Assembly (NCBI GenBank): GCA_963662155.1
Contig: OY759270.1
Span: forward strand, 14,477,008-14,541,007
Length of the DNA stretch: 64,000 nucleotides
Direction of reading: 5' to 3'
From: Lamellibrachia columna
Lineage: Eukaryota; Annelida; Polychaeta; Sabellida; Siboglinidae
A program made the position numbers and the translations under genes. Positions 21,199-33,616 of the stretch are shown here, piece by piece. A model generated the notes under the pieces. It did no database searches, was not told the DNA's origin, and was given only the letters and a program-made list of their open reading frames with translations. Numbering within the stretch: the stretch's first letter is position 1; each line of letters begins with the position of its first letter.

Positions 21199-22651
21199 AT
21201 GGAGTTTGACATCGGTGCGATTCTTGCGGTAAGTTAAATGTTGATTTTGTTGTACAGTTTACATTTTAAGTGAAAGCACCTCTAGGCATGGACTATATCT
21301 TTCTTTCAAGAAAATAATGTGCGAATTTATTAAATGATATGCCTTCGAGGTGGCTGGATTTTTAGCAGGGGACATCTCAGGCTCAGCCTCAGCCAGCGTT
21401 TGAGTATATGCTAATATGCTATAGTAGCTTAGGAAATGAATGACTCATTCCTTAATATATGACAATTTAGCTTCTGTGTGTGTGCAGGAACATTTTTCTC
21501 AAATGAATGATCAACTTGATGTGAAGGTCTTAAGAGCAAAGGAAATAAACAAACCCTATGTGTCCAAGGTGAGTGTAAATACAATACTGAATAATAACAG
21601 TAGAATTAATAATCGTGTTTTTTTTACCAATGGCAATGGCATTTTAGCCACACCTGTGTGTGAAATGATCACGCATGTTTTAATGCAATATTATTAATAG
21701 CTATAGCTGTTCGAACTTGCTCTAATCTCTTAGAACATATTGAAGAATTAAGGTGGATGTGTATCCCAAGAATTGGATTGCATGTTCTGTATTAACGGTT
21801 GTTTGTGTCAGGACAGCAGGGAGTAGAGAGACAGTAGTTATGGCAACATTTTTCTCCGCCTCTGTGTAATATGATTTTATCTGCTTCTGGGTAATCTGAA
21901 CATGCATGTCTACCTTTTGTAAGATAACTGATTGATTCTGTCCATAGGCCACATCAAGTGCAGCTATAAATCTGATGGCCGAGCATAGCAATAGGCTATC
22001 GTACCGTAAAAGACGTTCCTTCAAGCCAGATGTCATCCCAACAACATTTTCTGCGTCGAATGTTCGACGTACACCCAAGACCAAGTCCAAGAAGCGACAA
22101 ACAACAGTCATCTCCAAGACAAAGAGAGCAGGTAGGCCTAACTATCTGACTGATTGATAACAAGGGGAAACGTATATGGCTTATTTCAGTGAAAGTTTAG
22201 CAAAACACTGCCGGTCTTTGGCCATCACAAAAAATTGCTACCCTTAGGCGAACGACTTTTTAAAAACCACCAACCCTATTCTCATGCCTGATGGATACTA
22301 CTACTTTTAATATTTGCATGTGTGCGTACGAATGTTCTAACAACCATCATCACATGGTACATAATCTCTTCATTAATAAAGTAATGTAAGATTTAACTCA
22401 AAATATATAATTAAGATTTAACTCAAAATATATAATTATGTAATGTTTTATTACAAAGCGTATTATATATTTTATTTTATTGCACAAATACTGTTGAGTA
22501 ATGTTGAACATTGAATACTTAATTCCTGATGTTGAATACCTTATTTGTTTAAGCTTCCATAGCTGCAGTCACACTCGAGAAGCTGGTGAGGGACAAGACC
22601 CTGTGCAGACATCAGGAAGCCGTCCATCCAGTACCAGACCTCCAGCATTGA
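21199..22651 (+). CDS. Small four-exon gene for a basic protein, family not recognised
   Basis: The exons are 21199-21228, 21488-21568, 21948-22131 and 22563-22651. Donors are GTAAGT, GTGAGT and GTAGGC, acceptors are AG, and phases are 0, 0 and 1. All join in frame to a TGA, giving about 127 residues. The start reads MEFDIGAILAEHFSQMNDQL, followed by VKVLRAKEINKPYVSK. The third exon is strikingly basic (RLSYRKRRSFKPDV, RRTPKTKSKKR), which suggests nuclear localisation or nucleic-acid or chromatin binding. The last exon could alternatively splice onward at a GTGAGG at about 22587. An ETS motif directly upstream supports the start. I do not recognise the family, and host or transposon origin is open. 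No disabling change is seen. Confidence 0.55.
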
Positions 22652-22893
22652 GCCTTCGACGGCTTCCATAGCTTTGTTATCCACTTTGCTTCAAAGGTGT
22701 ATGCCTTTTTGCATTATGGCATGCGTGCATGGTAATAATGCAAATTCTAGACCACAATTTGTGTGTGGGGGGTCACTAATGAGTGTTTTGTTTGTATACC
22801 CATGTGTGAGCATGATACAGGAACTGTATCATGACAAATCACAACTTCAAATACATATTGCTAAATAACAGTTGTGGTTAAAAATAAACCGTT

Positions 22894-23945
22894 TTATGTA
22901 ATTGCCAGGTAGAGGTTTCTTGATGCAACACGTGTTTTTATCACTGCGAGAAACGTGTCATAGAAGACTTCTTTCATTTGATGTCCTGTCACACTATGAA
23001 GTGGGTCATTTGATTTGATGGTGTCATGTTGAAGGCTTTTCTGTTCTTGTCTTTGGTACCGAGCATTGTGAGTCTTTTTTACATGCGAACAATTGCTGCA
23101 CATATTGTGACTGTCCTGAGTGGTGGGGAGCAGAAGTTGCCATGAGTTTGACATAATGCAGGACATATGGAAAAACATGACATTGGCTGGTAGGTTTATA
23201 ATGTATCGAAAATACTGTTTTGAACCAGTACCATCTGGCAGACTGGCAAAATTCTGCAGAACATCTGCAGTTATTCCAGTACACACTGATTTTTCACGCA
23301 AGTCAAGAAAGGTATTTACCCTTATGTGTTCAAGGTCAGTGGAAAGGTGTGGAGCAGGTACCCCAAACACATGGGCTGAAGCTGCCATACCAGTGCCACT
23401 TTCAAGAATAACTTGCGGCTTGACAACACTATCCAAAACAACTGCAAGTTTAATAGTTTTTGCAGAGTTTCTGTGATGCACCATGGAAGCCGAACTTTGC
23501 CAATGTCTTCAAAGTTGAACTATGCAACATGATCAAACTCTGGCGGTGGCTCTCTGTATGACTGAAACATAAAAACGACAAAACTACTGTCTTAGGATTG
23601 GTTTATGAAAAAAATACCTTCCTTAGGAATTAATTAATAGACTAGGTAGTGTGGTTGTCCTCAGAGGAATTGCCTGATTTTCCCAAAGGAAAATCACAGA
23701 TTAGACAATCAAATATACCAAATTCAAAAAAAGGACAAGAAAAGATAAATAGTCAAAGCAGAAAGAAGTAAAAGAAAACACATTTGATTAAGACAGGATA
23801 CCTTCAATATGCAAACAGTAATTGAGCAACACTTACAGGCTCCTGTCGGGTTGTTTCTGGTGTTTCTACAGACTTTGAAGGCATCCATAGGGTTGGCAAA
23901 CTTCCAAGTATCAATGTTCTTCGAGTTCCACTTGGACCTGTACAA
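22894..23945 (-). pseudogene. THAP/P-element-like transposon protein relic
   Basis: Two or three exon-like pieces lie on the minus strand. 23940-23830 reads LGSLPTLWMPSKSVETPE between an AG acceptor and a GTAAGT donor. A short piece near 23570 is open until a TAG. The long piece 23484-22894 carries ADVLQNFASLPDGTGSKQYF, SNSWQLLLPTTQDSHNMCSN and CSHVKKTHNARYQRQEQKS. The pattern of a CxxC-type pair followed by KKT.NARYQRQ resembles the conserved block found in invertebrate proteins related to THAP9 and P-element transposases. An in-frame stop and a frame change near 23490 show it is decayed. No DNA-binding THAP domain is visible. Confidence 0.45.
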
Positions 23946-23949
23946 AAAA

Positions 23950-24560
23950 AATATATAGTTATTTTTTGTGTTATGTAAATATATATATAATACACTTATT
24001 ACTATTCTTACTGCTATTGTTTCATTGTTGCCATTGTCATTTTGTATTATTTTTGGTATTTAATATTTCAGTTTCTTCAGCACTGTGTATTATTAACAGC
24101 TGAGCTACTACCCCCCCACCCCACCCCCGAAACTGTGCCTGTGAAGAATCGTGATTGTGAAAATAATTTCATATAGTTATCTGCAGCTAGAGTAAGCGAA
24201 GACAGACACTTTTTTATATTATTATACCTATAAAACAGACATACATGTTGGGCCTACTTAGCTTAGCCTTTAGTCTTTACAGAACTTTACACACAGTGAC
24301 ACAGTTACTCACTGATTCAGGCTCTTTAACCGGTATATATGTAAATCTGCAACATCACTGAGCAGTTATTAACCATTTAATTACAATACCAAGAAACTTA
24401 CCATGTTTGAAACAATCATCTGTGAAATGCCTGGAGCAGATCTTGGCATTGTCAGCATCGAAGCTGCTGTCCACTCTTATTGATGCCAATCACGGGCAAC
24501 TGAATCAGCTTGAGCCCTTGTAACTCATCGTCATCATGCTGTCAGTCGCTATGCGACAAA
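23950..24560. other. Intergenic, C-rich patch only
   Basis: No gene is supported. A C-rich tract occurs at 24112-24129. The sequence leads into the 3' end of the RTE-like LINE on the minus strand. Confidence 0.45.
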
Positions 24561-24568
24561 GACTGCTT

Positions 24569-25707
24569 TCATTTCTTGACCGCCGCACTCCATTTAGTTC
24601 TCTGCTGTGAGAGTGATGTCCATGAGTCGGTCTTTATGTCTCTCAGCTTGAGGTTTCTCTTGATGGTATCCTTGAACTGGAGATGAGGGCGTCCTCTCTG
24701 TCTGTGACCAGAAGACAATTGAGAATAGAGGATCTGCTTTGGTAGCCTGTCTGATGACATCCTCATGAGGTGTCCAGTCCACAGGAGATTCTTTTTGATC
24801 AGAAGATCTTCCATAGAGGGCAGCCCTATCCGACCGAGTATTTCCTTGTTTGTCACTTTGTTCTTCCAGGTTAGCCTCATGATCGAACACAGATGTCGCA
24901 TCATGAAGGCATGCAGCTTTTTCACCTGTCGTCTGTACACTGTCCAGGCCTCGGCTCCGTATAGTAAGGTGGATAGCACAACTGCGCGGTAGATCTTGCC
25001 TTTGACCCGCGTGGACACATGGTGGTTGTTCCAGAGTCTCTGGCGTAATCGGCCGAAAGATGCACTAGCCTTAGCCATCCTCCTCTGTATTTCAGCATCA
25101 ATGCGTCCATCACTTGATATAGCGCTTCCGAGGTAGGTGAATTCCGGAACAGAGTTCAGCTTGTTTCCATCAACCATGATATCCTCCTCTCGGGTTCTTG
25201 TATAGTTGGGTTGGTACAGCACTTCCGTCTTCTTGATGTTAATCTTCAGGCCGAACTTTTTTGATGCATCGGAGAAAGCATCCACTATTCTCTGGATCTC
25301 TTCAGCAGAGTGGGCAACCAGTGCACTGTTATCTGCGTATAGCAGCTCTCTCATAAGTATCTGGGTAGTCTTGGTCTTCGCTCTGAAGTGTGCGACGTTG
25401 AATAGGTCAGCGCTCTGTCTAGACTGTATATAGACGCCATTTCCCATGCCTCGGAAAGCCTCGACGAGCATTGCTGATAGGAAGATGGAGAAGAGCGTGG
25501 GGGCCAGTACACAGCCTTGCTTGACACCATTGGTAACACCGAACGTTTCCGAGACTTCCCCTCCAACACTCACATTCGCCATCATTCCCGTATGTAGACC
25601 CTCGATCATGGTTGTGAATTTCTCTGGGCATCCATATTTCCTCAGTAGCTGCCATAGCGCAGCCCTTCCGACTGTATCAAACGCCTTCGTGAAGTCGACA
25701 AATACCA
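24569..25707 (-). mobile_element. RTE-like LINE reverse transcriptase, 3' part, split by a transposon
   Basis: The minus strand encodes one uninterrupted frame: MVFVDFTKAFDTVGRAALW, then GVTNGVKQGCVLAPTLFS. The catalytic box reads LLYADNSALVAHS, then FTYLGSAISSDGRID, LLYGAEAWTVYRRQVKKL, NLLWTGHLMRM and HRQRGRPHLQFKD. The last motifs are typical of RTE/BovB-type tails. The second Asp of the YADD box is Asn here, which should abolish polymerase activity. The frame breaks exactly at the 6.26-kb element. The upstream codons reappear on the far side at 31979-32045 (RQLQEKCIEQDRPLY). Confidence 0.8.
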
Positions 25708-25711
25708 TGTA

Positions 25712-28207
25712 GGGCACGGACCACAGTCACTTTTCCCATAGACGACCATTATAACATTCTTGCGCCTACATTGAAAATTTATCCTACAATTTTTTTTTTA
25801 AATTCACAGAAAATGACAGACCCACTAAGACACCTGGTGTGCGAAATTCGTGAAAATGACATACCTCCTTTTCGTACAAATTGCTTCAAAGCATGAGGCC
25901 CGTGCATTTCTGCCATGAAATTCCCCGGTTTCTCAAATATGAGTACATCCTGCCTAACAGCCACTGTGTCATTACGCAACTGGTATACCTACTGACAAAT
26001 GGCATCATTTCAAAGCTTAGATGCTACTGTGCACAAAAACATCACTTCTACTCACTCATACACACAATTTCTGCTCTCACAAATAAACCCTATCTGCACA
26101 ATGAATTTTTTCCTTGGGACTCTTTATGTATGTAATGGCGGATGGATTCTGACTGTGGTCCGTACCCTAATTAATTTCCGACATATCACAAACCGTCACG
26201 AAGGTTATACCAAATCGAAGAAAAACCTTTATCTCGATAAACCACAGAAGGAAATCCACATCGCAATGCAACACATTAATTGATATGTCACCGAGACATG
26301 CCCCCGTATGTGATGGTAAGAATTTCAAGTGGGCTGAGTTGCACATATGCACTTTCGTCATAAAGCCCACAATGCTTGCTGTGCCAGAGATATAGAAAAT
26401 CTTACAAGTGTTTCACAAAATATGGGGTATTTTCATCAATACAACACTAAAATTGTCAACTAATTTTTTATTAAAATATTTTTTTTATTTTTTTTTAATA
26501 TGCACTGTTTTTGGGCAAAAAGCAGGCATTTCTGTGTATTTCACAACATTGATAGGTAATATTGAGTGTTCAAACTACAACGAATTATGGTATGTGTGAA
26601 AACAAGCTATATATCTGACAAGTTTTCATGTGAACATTTGGCATTTCTGACACGGATGACCCAATTTCAAGTCACTGAAGGTGCCAACTGCCTGTCAACG
26701 AGACAGAATGGAATGCTGCCTGTTTGGGGCTTTTGGGTGTCTCCTGTTGCAACTACAGTGACGACAAGCCTACTTTTTGCTCAGATTTCAACTACAGGGG
26801 GTTGTAAATTCTATTCAGAATCTACATTGGGGTATTTTCTCAGCCAATAGCTGTGCAGCATGACAGACAAGTGGTCTACCCCACTAAAATTATGGCCATT
26901 GCTTAAATGTCAGTTGGACAGATTGCTCCCAGATCAGTCAGATAGGAAAAGTTTTTGACTCTGATACAGATATCGGCATGGAGAAGAAAAGTGAAGGTGT
27001 GGCGAAGTTCCAAATAGTCAAAAATGAGAGGAGATGTGGCTTTCAGAAGGGGCACACTGTGCCAGGATATTGTGGTTCTACACATACAGAATAAATTGTG
27101 CTCCTTGGGAGCTTCACTTTGAAGGAGAGGATTTTATGTCACCTGTCCAAGGCATGATAACTGCACAGCAACATTGACATTGGATTGCTATGGAGGTGAC
27201 TGCAAGATATGCAGGTACTCCTCTATAGCCTGCTCAGGTGGGAAAGGAAACTGGTGGAAAAAATCAATGTACCTGCAGACAGGTACTCTCCACTATCTCA
27301 ACATGACCAGTAGAGACAGGATTACACTGAGAAAGATTCTGCAACTAAGATAAGGGGGGAACGCACAAGCGTTAACAAAACTGTGGCTTAACACAAACCG
27401 AAATGATGGCCTGAACAGAGGGTTGAGTGCTTCTCTACCAAAAAATGTGAACTTCAGTCGCAATGTCAAGGGATGTGCCTGTGCAGCCATTGACAGGCTG
27501 AATTATGGAGAGGAGGACTCTCTATTGTGGAAATTGGAGACAAGCAAAGGTTCTATTAGTAAAGGTGGAAGTGTGCCACACACTCCCCCCACATGTATGT
27601 GAGGGGAGTTCAAGAGAGGATTACCTCATAGCCCTGCGAGCACAACGAAGCATGGACACACAGACAGACAGGCAAGCAGCTGAGCATGCAAAAACACACA
27701 AACTGGTGAGTAATGATAAGACTGGCTTAATTCATTCTTTGATTTGTCTCTCACCTGTTCAACTGCACAATTTCTAAATACACTGAGGGTAATGACCATG
27801 ACCAAAACAATGCTGCTCTCTCACACACTGTCTTCTATTGTTGTTTACATGCAGTGGCTCCAGTATCATATGCTGTGGATTAACACACAAGCTGACATTG
27901 CAAATATGGCTACAACTTAGATGTCTAGGAATCTTTGATAAATTATGGTGTAGCATATACATTAATCTATGTACAAGAACTGTCTTCCATTTCCCAGCTG
28001 GAAATTTCACACATATGACACCATACTGGGCTAGCTAGCCTATACAATATGCTTTAAAACACCCAGTCCATAACATGCAACTGTCATTTCTTGACAAGAC
28101 AGTGTTAAACTTGATTCTCCACCTATATTTTCTCACAAAAAATGTCATCCATGCTTGTTTTACCACGATGCGTTGCCTTGGTAACAAGCCAGTCAAAATT
28201 TCATACT
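25712..28207. repeat. Tandem unit 1 (2,496 bp)
   Basis: This is the first full copy. Fixed offsets of 2,496 bp between matching landmarks define the unit. It starts with an intact left TIR and contains a right-TIR-like sequence 456 bp in, at 26150-26167. Small ORFs of 60-105 codons on both strands recur in every copy. They have no motif and are probably not genes. Confidence 0.9.
27080..27600 (+). pseudogene. Internally deleted transposase relic in unit 1
   Basis: The plus strand reads NKLCSLGASL, then RRGFYVTCP and NCTATLTL. It then jumps directly to DCYGGDCKICRYSSIACSGG and NWWKKSMYLQTGTLHYLNMT. Further on come NTNRNDGLNRGLSASLPKNV and RLNYGEEDSLLWKLETSKG. Each block aligns in order with the 18.4-20.7 kb transposase (ENKLCRLGSSL, NCTATI-like, DCYSGSCQNC, NWWKRSQHL, KNESINRSFSASLPKNV, RINYGAGNSMLCKLE). 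The stretch between the CTAT block and the DCY block, which holds the second catalytic Asp, is deleted. A TAA and frame changes are also present. The Glu of KNESINR is Asp-like here (NDGLNR). Confidence 0.7.
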
Positions 28208-30703
28208 GGGCAAGGACCACAGTCACTTTTCCCATAGACGACCATTATAACATTCTTGCGCCTACATTGAAAATTTATCCTACAATTTTTTTTTTAAATT
28301 CACAGAAAATGACAGACCCACTAAGACACCTGGTGTGCGAAATTCGTGAAAATGACATACCTCCTTTTCGCACAAATTGCTTCAAAGCATGAGGCCCGTG
28401 CATTTCTGCCATGAAATTCCCCGGTTTCTCAAATATGAGTACATCCTGCCTAACAGCCACTGTGTCATTATGCAACTGGTATACCTACTGACAAATGGCA
28501 TCATTTCAAAGCTTAGATGCTACTGTGCACAAAAACATCACTTCTACTCACTCATACACACAATTTCTGCTCTCACAAATAAACCCTATCTGCACAATGA
28601 ATTTTTTCCTTGGGACTCTTTATGTATGTAATGGCGGATGGATTCTGACTGTGGTCCGTGCCCTAATTAATTTCCGACATATCACAAACCGTCACGAAGG
28701 TTATACCAAATCGAAGAAAAACCTTTATCTCGATAAACCACAGAAGGAAATCCACATCGCAATGCAACACATTAATTGATATGTCACCGAGGCATGCCCC
28801 CGTATGTGATGGTAAGAATTTCAAGTGGGCTGAGTTGCACATATGCACTTTCGTCATAAAGCCCACAATGCTTGCTGTGCCAGAGATATAGAAAATCTTA
28901 CAAGTGTTTCACAAAATATGGGGTATTTTCATCAATACAACACTAAAATTGTCAACTAATTTTTTATTAAAATATTTTTTTATTTTTTTTTTAATATGCA
29001 CTGTTTTTGGGCAAAAAGCAGGCATTTCTGTGTATTTCACAACATTGATAGGTAATATTGAGTGTTCAAACTACAACGAATTATGGTATGTGTGAAAACA
29101 AGCTATATATCTGACAAGTTTTCATGTGAACATTTGGCATTTCTGACACGGATGACCCAATTTCAAGTCACTGAAGGTGCCAACTGCCTGTCAACGAGAC
29201 AGAATGGAATGCTGCCTGTTTGGGGCTTTTGGGTGTCTCCTGTTGCAACTACAGTGACGACAAGCCTACTTTTTGCTCAGATTTCAACTACAGGGGGTTG
29301 TAAATTCTATTCAGAATCTACATTGGGGTATTTTCTCAGCCAATAGCTGTGCAGCATGACAGACAAGTGGTCTACCCCACTAAAATTATGGCCATTGCTT
29401 AAATGTCAGTTGGACAGATTGCTCCCAGATCAGTCAGATAGGAAAAGTTTTTGACTCTGATACAGATATCGGCATGGAGAAGAAAAGTGAAGGTGTGGCG
29501 AAGTTCCAAATAGTCAAAAATGAGAGGAGATGTGGCTTTCAGAAGGGGCACACTGTGCCAGGATATTGTGGTTCTACACATACAGAATAAATTGTGCTCC
29601 TTGGGAGCTTCACTTTGAAGGAGAGGATTTTATGTCACCTGTCCAAGGCATGATAACTGCACAGCAACATTGACATTGGATTGCTATGGAGGTGACTGCA
29701 AGATATGCAGGTACTCCTCTATAGCCTGCTCAGGTGGGAAAGGAAACTGGTGGAAAAAATCAATGTACCTGCAGACAGGTACTCTCCACTATCTCAACAT
29801 GACCAGTAGAGACAGGATTACACTGAGAAAGATTCTGCAACTAAGATAAGGGGGGAACGCACAAGCGTTAACAAAACTGTGGCTTAACACAAACCGAAAT
29901 GATGGCCTGAACAGAGGGTTGAGTGCTTCTCTACCAAAAAATGTGAACTTCAGTCGCAATGTCAAGGGATGTGCCTGTGCAGCCATTGACAGGCTGAATT
30001 ATGGAGAGGAGGACTCTCTACTGTGGAAATTGGAGACAAGCAAAGGTTCTATTAGTAAAGGTGGAAGTGTGCCACACACTCCCCCCACATGTATGTGAGG
30101 GGAGTTCAAGAGAGGATTACCTCATAGCCCTGCGAGCACAACGAAGCATGGACACACAGACAGACAGGCAAGCAGCTGAGCATGCAAAAACACACAAACT
30201 GGTGAGTAATGATAAGACTGGCTTATTTAATTCTTTGATTTGTCTCTCACCTGTTCAACTGCACAATTTCTAAATACACTGAGGGTAATGACCATGACCA
30301 AAACAATGCTGCTCTCTCACACACTGTCTTCTATTGTTGTTTACATGCAGTGGCTCCAGTATCATATGCTGTGGATTAACACACAAGCTGACATTGCAAA
30401 TATGGCTACAACTTAGATGTCTAGGAATCTTTGATAAATTATGGTGTAGCATATACATTAATCTATGTACAAGAACTGTCTTCCATTTCCCAGCTGGAAA
30501 TTTCACACATATGACACCATACTGGGCTAGCTAGCCTATACAATATGCTTTAAAACACCCAGTCCATAACATGCAACTGTCATTTCTTGACAAGACAGTG
30601 TTAAACTTGATTCTCCACCTATATTTTCTCACAAAAAATGTCATCCATGCTTGTTTTACCACGATGCGTTGCCTTGGTAACAAGCCAGTCAAAATTTCAT
30701 ACT
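28208..30703. repeat. Tandem unit 2 (2,496 bp)
   Basis: The second full copy is nearly identical to unit 1. Its left TIR is altered by one base (GGGCAAGG instead of GGGCACGG), and the same alteration is in unit 3. Its internal right-TIR-like sequence at 28646-28663 is the intact form, whereas unit 1 has GTACCC. Confidence 0.9.
29576..30096 (+). pseudogene. Internally deleted transposase relic in unit 2
   Basis: This is the same relic as at 27080-27600, 2,496 bp downstream and nearly identical. It has the same internal deletion and stops, so the deletion pre-dates the tandem amplification. Confidence 0.7.
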
Positions 30704-31943
30704 GGGCAAGGACCACAGTCACTTTTCCCATAGACGACCATTATAACATTCTTGCGCCTACATTGAAAATTTATCCTACAATTTTTTTTTTAAATTCACA
30801 GAAAATGACAGACCCACTAAGACACCTGGTGTGCGAAATTCGTGAAAATGACATACCTCCTTTTCGCACAAATTGCTTCAAAGCATGAGGCCCGTGCATT
30901 TCTGCCATGAAATTCCCCGGTTTCTCAAATATGAGTACATCCTGCCTAACAGCCACTGTGTCATTATGCAACTGGTATACCTACTGACAAATGGCATCAT
31001 TTCAAAGCTTAGATGCTACTGTGCACAAAAACATCACTTCTACTCACTCATACACACAATTTCTGCTCTCACAAATAAACCCTATCTGCACAATGAATTT
31101 TTTCCTTGGGACTCTTTATGTATGTAATGGCGGATGGATTCTGACTGTGGTCCGTGCCCTAATTAATTTCCGACATATCACAAACCGTCACGAAGGTTAT
31201 ACCAAATCGAAGAAAAACCTTTATCTCGATAAACCACAGAAGGAAATCCACATCGCAATGCAACACATTAATTGATATGTCACCGAGGCATGCCCCCGTA
31301 TGTGATGGTAAGAATTTCAAGTGGGCTGAGTTGCACATATGCACTTTCGTCATAAAGCCCACAATGCTTGCTGTGCCAGAGATATAGAAAATCTTACAAG
31401 TGTTTCACAAAATATGGGGTATTTTCATCAATACAACACTAAAATTGTCAACTAATTTTTTATTAAAATATTTTTTTTTTTTTTTTTTAATATGCACTGT
31501 TTTTGGGCAAAAAGCAGGCATTTCTGTGTATTTCACAACATTGATAGGTAATATTGAGTGTTCAAACTACAACGAATTATGGTATGTGTGAAAACAAGCT
31601 ATATATCTGACAAGTTTTCATGTGAACATTTGGCATTTCTGACACGGATGACCCAATTTCAAGTCACTGAAGGTGCCAACTGCCTGTCAACGAGACAGAA
31701 TGGAATGCTGCCTGTTTGGGGCTTTTGGGTGTCTCCTGTTGCAACTACAGTGACGACAAGCCTACTTTTTGCTCAGATTTCAACTACAGGGGGTTGTAAA
31801 TTCTATTCAGAATCTACATTGGGGTATTTTCTCAGCCAATAGCTGTGCAGCATGACAGACAAGTGGTCTACCCCACTAAAATTATGGCCATTGCTTAAAT
31901 GTCAGTTGGACAGATTGCTCCCAGATCAGTCAGATAGGAAAAT
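30704..31943. repeat. Tandem unit 3, truncated (1,240 bp)
   Basis: The third copy follows the unit up to GATAGGAAAA and then jumps to the true right end of the element. It lacks the transposase relic, which begins about 1,360 bp into the unit. A T-run at about 31471-31489 differs in length from units 1 and 2. Confidence 0.9.
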
Positions 31944-31978
31944 TTTGGATGGATTCTGACTGTGGTCCGTGCCCTGTA

Positions 31979-32045
31979 TAGTGGTCGGTCCTGCTCAATG
32001 CACTTTTCTTGTAGTTGTCGGAGACAAAATATCAAATCCACTGTA
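31979..32045 (-). mobile_element. RTE-like LINE, 5' continuation beyond the inserted element
   Basis: On the minus strand FCLRQLQEKCIEQDRPLY leads straight into the target site. After removal of the insert and one copy of TGTA, the frame continues as MVFVDFTKAFDT at 25707. Upstream of about 32045 the homology ends in a TATATA tract, so the LINE copy itself is 5'-truncated there. Confidence 0.8.
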
Positions 32046-32049
32046 TATA

Positions 32050-33333
32050 TCATATCCACTATATATATAAAAGGGTATGCAACTAGGAATGACCCCACTC
32101 ACCTTTCAACATCCGTATCTCGGCGTTGCGATGCGTAATCCGAATACTATGATCGACCTTACACAAATGTCCCAATGAATAAACTTTCACTATACCTACT
32201 TGTCATTAAAAACATATATGGATTTCTTATAAAAAAAGGTACGTTAACGACTGTACGCACAGAAAACCCATCAAACCGCATTCGGTAACGTGACAATGTT
32301 ACCGGAAGTGAGGTGCGACATCCCTTGTTAGCCAAATAGTCTACCCAACAAAAGGAGCCAATGATCAGTCTGACACATTCTACAGCATAGTGTTATTCGG
32401 CACTATACTATTTGGCTATTTATTTGACCTATACGTTTATTTATATATATTAAGAACACACCTGTGCTTCCTTGTCCTGCCCGACTGGAAGTCTTTGTGC
32501 GCGCTCTTTGTCATGCACAGAATTTACCTTGACTGGGGTTTCCAGAAATGTGATCCTACAAAACAGCACTAAATTGGTACGGAGGCACAGCATCAAACAT
32601 TGCTGCTTCATGGACTTTCCAAGAAGTTATTCAACGTTACCAGTAATTTTTAGATTATGGTTATTATTACAACATGTTATACTACATATAAGAATGACAA
32701 GGGTCACAATAATTAGTCGATGTCTTTAATGATGAAGTGTTATGGTCGATAACAGTAATTTGGTTATTTGAAACTATACTAACAATATTTCTTAACATAT
32801 TTCTAATTCACTATCAAAATGTAATGAATACTGTAGCTATTTGAAGCCAGTTTCATAACCCAATTTTGTGGGGTTACTAATAATCTTTTGAGCACTTATT
32901 ACTATAAACTTCATTGATATATTCAACGGAACAAGTACAATTGAAGTGCGCATCCATGTAAACAGTTCGCACAGATCTGCATATAACAAATACATATTTG
33001 TATGATATATTGTAATAATAATAATACATTTGATTTCATATAGCGCCAGATCCAATGTTATATTGTTTGTGGCGCTTTACAACATGTACAGATTTTTACA
33101 ACCAGTATACAGCTAGTTTAAATGAATAAAATATATGTGTATGCTATGTAATTAACACATAAGAATATTAGGCGTATATAAATATATAAGTTTTTTTTTG
33201 GAATGCATAATACTAAAACGTAATAAAAATAAATAAATATAGAAAAAGTAGAAAAATAAATACAGTAATTAAATAACTATTCTAAAATATACATTTTTGT
33301 TACAGCTCACTAGGATTGAGACAGAAAATGTAA

Positions 33334-33335
<2 letters not shown>
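32050..33335. other. Intergenic, no gene seen
   Basis: AT-rich sequence without a supportable ORF. ACCGGAAGTG, an ETS-type motif, occurs at about 32293-32302 but no convincing first exon follows. An A/T-run-rich tract at 33180-33330 leads into a (TA)n tract at 33337-33370. Confidence 0.45.

Positions 33336-33616
<281 letters not shown>

Larger units (their letters stand above)
25712..31974. mobile_element. 6,263-bp DNA transposon built of 2.5 tandem units, with TIRs and TGTA target duplication
   Basis: The left end GGGCACGGACCACAGTCA (25712-25729) is the reverse complement of the right end (31957-31974). TGTA flanks both sides (25708-25711 and 31975-31978). The interrupted LINE frame confirms the boundaries. 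The interior consists of two complete 2,496-bp units and a partial third (1,240 bp), followed by a short right-end segment joined at 31943. Copies differ by only a few substitutions. No intact transposase is present, so the element is non-autonomous. The superfamily is not certain: 4-bp duplications occur in several, and the relic transposase links it to the element at 18.4 kb. Confidence 0.8.

Noticed and set aside
25881..31842. Recurring 60-105 codon ORFs in the tandem units
   Set aside because: They recur only because the 2,496-bp unit is repeated. They lack motifs, and codons show no protein signal apart from the transposase relic frame.
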